DNA of 7,005 nt from Prolixibacteraceae bacterium. GTDB lineage: Bacteria > Bacteroidota > Bacteroidia > Bacteroidales > Prolixibacteraceae. Below are positions 1 to 5,744 of the stretch, one piece after another; the first letter of the stretch is position 1, and each line of letters opens with the position of its first letter. The stretch lies in the NCBI GenBank assembly GCA_009782655.1, contig WRIQ01000057.1, positions 1 to 7,005 on the forward strand, in the 5' to 3' direction. Below the pieces are notes generated by a model. It saw nothing but the letters and a program-made list of their open reading frames with translations, ran no database searches and had not been told where the DNA came from. The translations under genes and the position numbers were made by a program.

Positions 1-1688
1 AAGGTGATGGGGAGTTTGCCGGACGGAACCGTGTCGCCGAAGATGATGTCCGCCAGAGCGCGGCCTCCCTGCTCGCCCGAATACCAGGCAAAGATGATGG
101 CGTCCGCGATGTCATCGGGAACGGCGATGGGGCTGCCCCCGGTAAGCACAAGGATTATGGGCTTTCCGGTTCCCTTCACCTTGCGGAGGTATTCAAGCTG
201 CCAGGGCGGAAGCTCAATATAGTCCCGGTCGCCGTTGGAATCAGAAGCGATGGCGTCTCCTTCTTCCCCTTCCATGGCGTTATCAAGGCCGAAAACGGCG
301 ACCACCATATCCGGCGCGTTGGCTGAGCCAAAGGCGACATTGGAACGCTGGTTCTCCGTATATTGCAGACATGCCTGGCGGTATTCCATGTTAACCGCGT
401 ATTTATCGCGAATCTTTTCACCAAGCCCTTCCAGAGGGGTAATAAGCTGGGAGGTAACACCGTAATAATTTGCCAAAAGGGCGTTAATGTTGGCGGCGCT
501 GGGACCTATGAGGAGTATCTTTTTGGCCGTGCTGTCCAGGGGCAGAAGGTTCCCGTCGTTTTTCAGGAGCACCATGGATTTCCGGGCCGCTTCCAGGGCA
601 AGGCGCTGATGTTCGACGGAGTTGATGTTCTCCCTGCCAAGGGAAGCCCAGGGGCTTTTCTCCGGAGAATCGAACATCCCCAGCTTAAACCGGGTCCTGA
701 GAAGCCTTTCCAAAGCGGTGTCTATGGCTTCTTCTGTAACCAGTCCTTTGTCATGGGCAACTGTCAGATAAGGAAAGGTACAGCCACAGTTTAGGTCACA
801 GCCATTGTTCAGGGCCAGGGCAGCGGATTCTTCCGGGGAAGAAGTAACCTTGTGATTCTCATGGAAGTCCCTGATAGCCCAGCAGTCGGAAACCACATAT
901 CCTGCAAATCCCCAATCGTTACGCAGAATATCGTAGAGATACGGGCTTGCGCAGGCCGGAAATCCGCGAAACTGGTTGTAAGCGCACATCACGGAATAAA
1001 CTTTTCCATCGGTCACCAAGGTACGGAATGCCGGCAGGTAGGTTTCGAACAGATCGCGGTCGCTGGTTTCGGCATTGAAGACATGCCGCAACGGTTCCGG
1101 CCCCGAATGAACGGCATAGTGCTTGGCCGTAGCCACCGTTTTCAGATATTTAGGGTCATCGCCTTGCAGCCCTTTCACAAATTGCAATCCCATTTGTGCG
1201 GTGAGGTAGGGGTCTTCGCCGTAGGTTTCGTGTCCTCTACCCCACCGCGGGTCGCGAAAAATATTGATATTGGGCGACCAGAATGTCAACCCCTGATAAA
1301 TTTTTCGAGATCCGCGCCTTACCATTTCGTGATGCTTGGCGCGCGCCTCGTCGGAAATCACATCGGCCACCCGGAACATCAAATCTCTGTCCCACGAGGC
1401 GGCAATGGTTATCGACTGCGGAAAGACGGTTGCGTATCCCGAACGCGCCACGCCATGCAAACATTCGTTCCACCAGTTGTATTCGGGAACGCCCAGCCGC
1501 TCGATGGCCGGCGCACCATGCACCATTTGCCCGATTTTTTCATCCAGCGTCATTGCCGAAACCAGCAAATCAACTCTTTCCTCCAAAGGAAGTTTCGTGT
1601 CCTGATAGGAATATTTTATGGTTTCCTGCGCCGGCAATAATCCGGCAAACAGCATTAAAACCCCCAACGTATAACTCTTTTTTTTCAT
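1..1688 (-). CDS. GH3 family glycosidase (beta-xylosidase/beta-glucosidase type), C-terminus cut off by window edge
   Basis: An open frame runs from ATG at 1686-1688 to the left edge without a stop: 562 codons, against roughly 720-870 for full-length relatives. It has a signal peptide (MKKK, then a hydrophobic stretch, likely cleavage after LPA at residue 20), so it should act in the periplasm or outside. The GH3 barrel follows: ERLGVPEYNWWNECLHGVAR, RDPRWGRGHETYGEDP (from R145), AKHY (K189, H190), and the nucleophile motif GYVVSDCW with catalytic Asp268. The second GH3 domain carries MEGEEGD then GDRDYIELP; E473 is the likely acid/base by analogy with the IExE-type motif. The frame reaches WYSGEQGGRALADIIFGD near the edge, so the terminal fibronectin-III-like domain is missing. 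The NWWNECLHGVAR and GLxxxxEGEE patterns favour the xylosidase/arabinosidase-like branch, but exact substrate is inference. Leucine codon choice changes within the gene near 870-930 (see findings). Confidence 0.93.
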   Translation of the reverse strand, partial: MKKKSYTLGVLMLFAGLLPAQETIKYSYQDTKLPLEERVDLLVSAMTLDEKIGQMVHGAPAIERLGVPEYNWWNECLHGVARSGYATVFPQSITIAASWDRDLMFRVADVISDEARAKHHEMVRRGSRKIYQGLTFWSPNINIFRDPRWGRGHETYGEDPYLTAQMGLQFVKGLQGDDPKYLKTVATAKHYAVHSGPEPLRHVFNAETSDRDLFETYLPAFRTLVTDGKVYSVMCAYNQFRGFPACASPYLYDILRNDWGFAGYVVSDCWAIRDFHENHKVTSSPEESAALALNNGCDLNCGCTFPYLTVAHDKGLVTEEAIDTALERLLRTRFKLGMFDSPEKSPWASLGRENINSVEHQRLALEAARKSMVLLKNDGNLLPLDSTAKKILLIGPSAANINALLANYYGVTSQLITPLEGLGEKIRDKYAVNMEYRQACLQYTENQRSNVAFGSANAPDMVVAVFGLDNAMEGEEGDAIASDSNGDRDYIELPPWQLEYLRKVKGTGKPIILVLTGGSPIAVPDDIADAIIFAWYSGEQGGRALADIIFGDTVPSGKLPIT

Positions 1689-1793
1689 CTGAAAATCATT
1701 TTTTATTCTATGTTGTGCAAAACCACCTTGCTATCATCCTGTTCGCTTGTTTTGGGATAATCGCATCCTGCAATTCGGGAAATTTGTATGCAG

Positions 1794-1825
1794 TTTCCGT
1801 TTTCGCCATGCTTTCACTATATTTG
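1794..1825 (+). promoter_or_regulatory. Possible Bacteroidota-type promoter for the YkgJ-like gene
   Basis: TTTC at 1794-1797 is followed, after 20 nt, by TATATTTG at 1818-1825. This fits the Bacteroidota pattern TTTG-N19-21-TAnnTTTG with one mismatch in the -33 box. Transcription would start near 1832, leaving a leader of about 115 nt before the ATG at 1948. The pattern is short and the region AT-rich, so a chance match is possible. Confidence 0.4.
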
Positions 1826-1826
1826 T

Positions 1827-1857
1827 CAAAAATAACAAAAGATTTCGCAAAAGAAAA
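1827..1857 (-). promoter_or_regulatory. Possible divergent promoter for the GH3 gene
   Basis: On the minus strand TATTTTTG (1834 down to 1827) matches the TAnnTTTG -7 box exactly. TTTT (1857-1854) lies 19 nt upstream as an imperfect -33 box. This would give a leader of about 130 nt before the GH3 start at 1688. It lies back to back with the candidate promoter of the YkgJ-like gene, one base apart. The -33 match is weak, so this is tentative. Confidence 0.3.
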
Positions 1858-1947
1858 TCTAAAAATTGGTTGCGCATATTTTCTTTTGGAAGACAATCTC
1901 CACCGCTGTTTTTTATTAATTCGCTATCTTACAGCCCGAAAATTCCA

Positions 1948-2478
1948 ATGATGGCAGAAAAGGAAAAAATATTCGACGATTACCGCGCTTTAATCGAAAA
2001 AACTGACGGGTTTACCGATTCACTTTCACAAATACACCGCCGCCACATGCGTTGCAAAGCGGGATGCTCGCATTGCTGCATGGGCTACCGGATTTTTCCG
2101 CTGGAATTTCATTTTATTTCCGAAGCGTTGAAAAACCATGAAATTGTCATAAATCCCGAAACGGAAGAGGGCAAATGCTGTTTTCTTGTAGAGGGTTTGT
2201 GCAGTATCTACGATGTGCGCCCTTTTATCTGCCGGACACACGGCCTGCCGCTCCTTTATGTGAACGGCGATGATGAATGGGAACTGTCGGTCTGCGAACT
2301 GAATTTTACGGGTTTTGACGAAGATTTTCATTTCGACAATACCTTCCCACAGGATCGCTTCAACAGCGAACTTTTTATGCTGAATAAAGCTTTCGTAGCC
2401 CTTCCCAAATTTGCGCACTACATGGAAACAGATTTGCTGCCGATCAACCTACTGAAAAATGCCGAAGGAAAACCATGA
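1948..2478 (+). CDS. YkgJ-type cysteine-cluster protein (putative zinc/iron-binding)
   Basis: A 176-residue cytoplasmic-looking protein without signal peptide or membrane segment. The N-terminal cluster is C36-x3-C40-x2-C43-C44, in RCKAGCSHCCMG. It is followed by a second set: C77, C78 (KCCFL), C85 (GLCSIYD) and C95 with H98 (RPFICRTHG), plus C116. The CxxxCxxCC block followed by CCF...G.C.IYD.RP..CR is the signature of the YkgJ/UPF0153 family, which is thought to chelate zinc or an iron-sulfur cluster; no reaction is established. I chose the ATG at 1948 (a second ATG follows at 1951). The frame stays open upstream to a TTG at 1747, but that stretch encodes a basic, unconserved-looking sequence with no family character. 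The gene is divergent from GH3 and 135 nt before the Omp85 gene, so it is probably its own transcription unit. Residues past about 120 are unremarkable. Confidence 0.88.
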   Translation: MMAEKEKIFDDYRALIEKTDGFTDSLSQIHRRHMRCKAGCSHCCMGYRIFPLEFHFISEALKNHEIVINPETEEGKCCFLVEGLCSIYDVRPFICRTHGLPLLYVNGDDEWELSVCELNFTGFDEDFHFDNTFPQDRFNSELFMLNKAFVALPKFAHYMETDLLPINLLKNAEGKP

Positions 2479-2613
2479 CGGTTATTTCGAGAATCTAAAA
2501 GTTACAATTTTCCGTCTCATCAATCTTTAACCAAGATGCCCGATATTAAAAAAAAAATCACAACTTTGTTTTCTGAATTTCAGGAATAATTACACTTAAG
2601 ATAAAGAAGAATT

Positions 2614-3924
2614 ATGAAGAAGACGATAGTAATTTTGTTGGCGCTCTTTTTTGCGGCGAACGTACGGTCGCAGGAGCAGAATATAAAATCGGGGTGGAAT
2701 TTCGGGGCGCTTCCCGCCGTGTCGTTCGATACCGATTTAGGATTTCAGTATGGCGCTTTTGTCAACCTCTACAACTATGGCGACGGCTCGCGCTACCCGA
2801 AATACAACCATTCGCTTTACCTCGAAGTTTCGCGCTACACCAAAGGCAGCGGCATCAACCGTTTCAACTACGACTCCGACCGGCTGATTCCCGGCCTGCA
2901 AACCACTTTCGACCTAAGCTACCTTTCCGATCAGGTTTATGATTTTTACGGATTCAACGGTTACGATGCGGTGGTCAACAACGACTGGTTCGATCAGGAC
3001 AGCCCTGATTATATTTCGCGTACTTTCTATAAATACGACCGCAAGTTGCTACGCATCAAGCTCGACCTACAGGGACGCCTGACGGGCGATAACTTCCGAT
3101 GGGCGGCGGGTTTCAATTTGCAGAATTTCAAAATCGGCACCGTGGATATCAACAAACTGAACAAAGGAAAAGACGACGACGATAAACTGCCTGAACAAAA
3201 CGGCCTCTACGAAAAATATCGACAATGGGGAATTATCTCTGCCGAAGAAGCCGATGGCGGTTTTGTGCCCACGCTCAAGGGTGGTTTGGTTTACGACACA
3301 CGCGACAATCGCCCCAACCCGATGAAAGGTATCTGGACAGAAGCCGTTGTGGAAGCGGCACCCGGCTTTTTGGGCGCCGAAAGCTCGTTTGCCAAAGTGA
3401 GCATCATCCACAGGCAATATTTCACGCTGGTTCCGCGCAATCTTTCGATAGTTTACCGCCTTGCCTATCAAACCACCATTGCCGGCGACGTTCCGTATTA
3501 TTATCAAACACAGATGATTACATCTGTACTCACAGGTGCGCTCAGCGAAGGGCTCGGCGGCTCGAAATCGCTGCGCGGCATTTACCGCAATCGCGTGGTC
3601 GGCGACGGATTTATATTTGGAAACGCTGAACTTCGCTGGAAAGTGGCTCATTTTCGGTTTATTAACAACAATTTTTATATCGGGATGAACGCGTTTACCG
3701 ACATGGGACAGGTTACAAAAAAGATAAAGTTTGACACCTCTTCGGTTAATCTGCCAAAAGACAATTATTTCAACAGTAACGCTGAAAAACTACACGTCTC
3801 GTACGGTTTGGGCGCTCGCTTGGCCATGAACGAAAATTTCATCATCGCCATCGATTACGGACGTGCAACCAACTCGCAAGACGGGAAATCGGGAATTTAC
3901 ATCGGTCTGAACTATCTATTTTAA
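2614..3924 (+). CDS. Omp85/BamA-like outer-membrane beta-barrel protein without POTRA domains
   Basis: A 436-residue exported protein. MKK plus a hydrophobic segment forms a signal peptide, probably cleaved after VRS (residue 19). The rest alternates aromatic and polar residues as in membrane beta-strands and ends in LNYLF, with the terminal Phe usual for barrels inserted by the BAM machinery. Family marks are YDTRDNRPNPMKG (residues 227-239) and the LRG motif (320-322) leading into GDGFIFGNAELRWKV (330-344), which matches the conserved lid-loop RG and following strand of the BamA/TamA surface-antigen domain. With only about 10 residues before strand-like sequence, there is no room for POTRA domains, so it is not the essential BamA itself. 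An acidic DDDD run at 187-190 probably lies in a loop. The start has an A-rich leader (AAAGAAGA), usual for the phylum. Upstream only a weak promoter candidate is seen (TTTG at 2565, TAATTACA at 2587). Its cargo or role is unknown. The EEP gene follows immediately, suggesting co-transcription. Confidence 0.87.
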   Translation: MKKTIVILLALFFAANVRSQEQNIKSGWNFGALPAVSFDTDLGFQYGAFVNLYNYGDGSRYPKYNHSLYLEVSRYTKGSGINRFNYDSDRLIPGLQTTFDLSYLSDQVYDFYGFNGYDAVVNNDWFDQDSPDYISRTFYKYDRKLLRIKLDLQGRLTGDNFRWAAGFNLQNFKIGTVDINKLNKGKDDDDKLPEQNGLYEKYRQWGIISAEEADGGFVPTLKGGLVYDTRDNRPNPMKGIWTEAVVEAAPGFLGAESSFAKVSIIHRQYFTLVPRNLSIVYRLAYQTTIAGDVPYYYQTQMITSVLTGALSEGLGGSKSLRGIYRNRVVGDGFIFGNAELRWKVAHFRFINNNFYIGMNAFTDMGQVTKKIKFDTSSVNLPKDNYFNSNAEKLHVSYGLGARLAMNENFIIAIDYGRATNSQDGKSGIYIGLNYLF

Positions 3925-3925
3925 A

Positions 3926-3974
3926 ATGAAAAATTTTTCTGTTTGCCTCCTGCAGCAGCTCCAACAACAAAGAA
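3926..3974 (+). other. Disrupted start region of the EEP gene: ATG and lipobox in different frames
   Basis: An ATG at 3926, 1 nt after the stop codon of the barrel gene, is well placed for coupled translation, but its frame leads to unrelated sequence. In the frame of the EEP enzyme, codons from 3930 read KIFLFASCSSSNNKELIRV, which resembles the end of a lipoprotein signal peptide with Cys at 3951-3953 followed by a Ser/Asn-rich tether. That frame has a TGA at 3927-3929 and no start codon before the TTG at 3975. Removing one base from the AAAAATTTTT run (3929-3938) would join the two, but leaves only 8 residues before the Cys, short for a lipoprotein signal. So either bases are missing here (mutation or sequence error) or the resemblance is chance. 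The run sits in the 12-bp palindrome GAAAAATTTTTC (3928-3939). Confidence 0.5.
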
Positions 3975-4814
3975 TTGATTCGGGTGATGACTTTCAACAT
4001 GTGGCATGGCGGCGATGCCGGCAAGCAGCCTCTGAGCAAAAGCCTCGAAATGATACGCGATTCGGGCGCCGACATTATCTGCATACAGGAAGCGCTGGGA
4101 TTTGGAGACCATCGCCCCGACAATTCGGCAGCGATAGCACGCGAGTTGGGATGGAATCATGTGAGCCAGGACGCTCGGGCAATCATATCCCGACATGACG
4201 TTATCGAAACCACGCCTTCTAAAAACGGAGCAAAACTTAAAATTGCAGAAAACCGTTACGTCTGGGTTTTCAACTGCCACCTGATGTATATACCCTATCA
4301 GCCCTATCAGCTTGCCGATAAGCCCTACGGCGATTTTCCGTTTATAAAAACCGAAGATGAGGCCATCCATTGGGCAAAGGTAGCACGCGGCGATGAAGTC
4401 CAAAAAATTGCCAACGAGATAAAACAGAAAATGGAAGAGTCATGGCCTGTTATTCTCACCGGCGATTTCAACGAACCTTCGCACCTCGACTGGACAAAGA
4501 AAGCCGCCAACGCGGGACTACATCCGATAAAAGTAGAATGGCCCGCCACAAAGGCTTTTGCCGACATTGGCATGAAAGATGCATGGCGCGTTGTTTATCC
4601 CGACGAGGTTGCTTTTGCGGGTGAAACCTGGACACCGATAAACCGTGAAGGCGAAATTCACGACCGAATCGATTTCATATTCTTCGCAGGCAGGAAATTG
4701 AAAATTACAAATACTCAAATCATCGGCGAGGCGGAGGAAAAAGCCGATATCGTAGTTCCCTATTATCCTTCCGACCATCGCGCAGTAATGGCTTCCTTTA
4801 AATGGCAGTATTAA
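3975..4814 (+). CDS. Endonuclease/exonuclease/phosphatase (EEP) family phosphoesterase
   Basis: The intact frame gives 279 residues from TTG at 3975; GTG (3984) or ATG (3987) are other possible starts. All EEP core motifs are present in order: VMTFNMWHGG (N8), DIICIQEA (metal-binding E39), FNCHL (H102), LTGDFNEPSH (D164, N166), HDRIDFIF (D230, D233) and PSDHRAV (D267, H268). The family hydrolyses phosphodiester or phosphomonoester bonds with Mg2+; members act on DNA, phosphoinositides or sphingomyelin, and the substrate here cannot be told. The motif YIPYQPYQL after the CHL site, and GDFNEPSHLDWT, resemble a bacterial subgroup whose members are often exported. A lipobox-like sequence lies in frame just upstream (3930-3974), so the original product was probably a lipoprotein on the periplasmic side. 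As it stands, the enzyme has no export signal. It follows the Omp85-like gene directly and is likely in its operon. Confidence 0.88.
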   Translation: MIRVMTFNMWHGGDAGKQPLSKSLEMIRDSGADIICIQEALGFGDHRPDNSAAIARELGWNHVSQDARAIISRHDVIETTPSKNGAKLKIAENRYVWVFNCHLMYIPYQPYQLADKPYGDFPFIKTEDEAIHWAKVARGDEVQKIANEIKQKMEESWPVILTGDFNEPSHLDWTKKAANAGLHPIKVEWPATKAFADIGMKDAWRVVYPDEVAFAGETWTPINREGEIHDRIDFIFFAGRKLKITNTQIIGEAEEKADIVVPYYPSDHRAVMASFKWQY

Positions 4815-4859
4815 CGCTTGATAAATATTCGGGCATGGAAATTCTATTACACGCCAAAA

Positions 4860-5387
4860 CTATTTCATCAATAAATATTTGTTGATATTTTCGATAAACA
4901 TTTTTTTTGTATCTTCTTTCGAGCGGGCAATCCCGACCATCATCACTGGACGTCCTTCTTTGGGAATATACAGAAAAACCGGAATTCCCCGCACGCCAAA
5001 AACAGCGGCCAGTTCTTTTTCCCTGTCGGTGTCGATTTTGTATATATTCACCTTGCCTGCAAATTCGTGCGAAATCTCTTCGAGTAAGGGAGAAGCTATG
5101 CGGCAGGGGCCGCACCAATCGGCATAAAAATCGATGAGCGCAGGTTTGTCGCCAAGGAATTTCCATTCGTTGGGAGTAGTTTCGTAGTTCCAAATCAGTT
5201 TTAAGAAATCGGCTTTCACCAGTTTTTGAGTACCTCCTTTCACCGAATCGCTTTTCTCGGCAGCAACTATTTCGCCCGTAGTTCCTGAATCGGAAGCAGT
5301 AACGCCAACGTGGTTTTGCCCTGTATAGCCGCCCGTAAAAATAAAAAAAGCCGCCAGCAATCCTACGGTGGAAAAAACCTGTCTCAT
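4860..5387 (-). CDS. Exported thioredoxin, TrxP-like
   Basis: A 175-residue thioredoxin-fold protein. Residues 1-20 form a hydrophobic export signal (MRQVFSTVGLLAAFFIFTGG) with no lipobox. A Ser/Thr/Gly-rich linker reaches to about residue 52, and the thioredoxin domain fills the rest. The active site is W91-C92-G93-P94-C95 in DFYADWCGPC, with the buried D86 of IDF and the cis-proline P136 in RGIPVF. The stretch NYETTPNEWKFLGDKPALIDFYADWCGPC closely resembles the periplasmic thioredoxins of Bacteroides (TrxP of B. fragilis), which handle disulfides of exported proteins; this assignment rests on remembered family pattern. The CGPC dipeptide suggests a reducing enzyme, although direction depends on partners that are not in this window. 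ATG at 5385-5387 is chosen because it directly precedes the signal peptide and lies about 27 nt after the predicted transcription start. It converges on the EEP gene across 45 nt with no obvious terminator. Confidence 0.93.
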   Translation of the reverse strand: MRQVFSTVGLLAAFFIFTGGYTGQNHVGVTASDSGTTGEIVAAEKSDSVKGGTQKLVKADFLKLIWNYETTPNEWKFLGDKPALIDFYADWCGPCRIASPLLEEISHEFAGKVNIYKIDTDREKELAAVFGVRGIPVFLYIPKEGRPVMMVGIARSKEDTKKMFIENINKYLLMK

Positions 5388-5419
5388 ACTTTTATCTACC
5401 TGTTTTTCAAAATGCTTAT

Positions 5420-5450
5420 CAAAGATAACCGTAATTTATTTCTGTGCAAA
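5420..5450 (-). promoter_or_regulatory. Bacteroidota-type promoter of the thioredoxin gene
   Basis: On the minus strand TTTG (5450-5447) is followed after exactly 19 nt by TATCTTTG (5427-5420). Both boxes match the Bacteroidota primary sigma pattern TTTG-N19-21-TAnnTTTG without mismatch. Initiation would fall near 5414, leaving a leader of about 27 nt before the ATG at 5387. This is the best promoter match in the window. Confidence 0.65.
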
Positions 5451-5478
5451 TATATGAAAATAACGTTCGTAATAAAAA
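5447..5478 (-). promoter_or_regulatory. Possible second, overlapping upstream promoter of the thioredoxin gene
   Basis: On the minus strand TATATTTG (5454-5447) is a perfect -7 box, with TTTT (5478-5475) 20 nt upstream as a -33 box with one mismatch. Its last four bases are the TTTG that serves as -33 box of the downstream promoter, so the two would compete for polymerase. Expected start is near 5441. Confidence 0.35.
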
Positions 5479-5644
5479 ATATTGTTTTTTACAACGGATT
5501 TTTCCGCACTCCAAAATATACAGGACTATTAATTATCTGTATAAAATTTTAATTTAAACTACTATAGTCATTTCGTTTCCACACGTTTTTGCTGCTGATC
5601 CATAAAAACGGCTCATATATTTCTGCCTTACAGATATTTTAAAA

Positions 5645-5691
5645 ATTATTGAGCAAATTTGCAGTGTGCAACTGCAAATTTGCTCAATAAT
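5645..5691 (-). terminator. Perfect 21-bp hairpin, likely terminator of the rhamnosidase gene
   Basis: The arms 5645-5665 and 5671-5691 are exact reverse complements separated by a 5-nt loop (GTGCA on the + strand). Each arm contains the palindrome GCAAATTTGC. On the minus strand the hairpin starts 54 nt after the rhamnosidase stop codon and is followed by TTTTTAAAA, a short T tract, which fits an intrinsic terminator. The stem is AT-rich and unusually long and perfect for that role, so a protein-binding site or a small repeat element is also possible. Confidence 0.55.
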
Positions 5692-5744
5692 ATCACTGAT
5701 CGGTTTCTTCCTTTTCTCAATGTATAACTGTCAGTTGTTACCAC

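Larger units (their letters stand above)
5388..5744. other. Noncoding region between the thioredoxin and rhamnosidase genes
   Basis: This 357-nt AT-rich stretch holds the thioredoxin promoter region (5420-5478) and a perfect hairpin (5645-5691), listed separately. Between 5480 and 5640 I see no convincing gene, RNA or repeat. A short + strand frame across 5310-5552 has no recognisable protein features and runs over the opposite-strand thioredoxin start. Confidence 0.6.

Noticed and set aside
852..1640. A 262-codon open frame on the + strand within the GH3 region
   Set aside because: It lies opposite the GH3 gene, whose minus-strand frame carries all family motifs. The + strand product is Arg/His-rich and has no recognisable domain.
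1708..1896. A 62-codon minus-strand frame in the divergent intergenic region
   Set aside because: No ribosome-binding sequence, no recognisable motif, and it overlaps both candidate promoters.
1747..1947. N-terminal extension of the YkgJ-like frame back to a TTG
   Set aside because: The extra 67 residues are basic and Phe-rich without family character, and they cover the candidate promoter boxes. The ATG at 1948 gives a normal family length.
3166..3186. DDDDK in the barrel protein, the enterokinase recognition sequence
   Set aside because: Acidic runs are common in surface loops of such barrels; nothing suggests proteolytic processing or an engineered tag.
3067..3651. A 194-codon minus-strand frame opposite the barrel gene
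   Set aside because: The + strand has a signal peptide and clear Omp85 motifs throughout. The antisense frame is a by-product of codon composition.
3921..4403. A 160-codon minus-strand frame opposite the EEP gene
   Set aside because: All EEP catalytic motifs are on the + strand; the antisense product has no family features.
4815..4859. Possible bidirectional terminator between the convergent EEP and thioredoxin genes
   Set aside because: I could find no stable inverted repeat in these 45 nt, so no terminator is reported.
4798..5193. A 131-codon minus-strand frame overlapping the thioredoxin gene
   Set aside because: It is in a different frame from the WCGPC protein and is Arg/Cys-rich without a domain.
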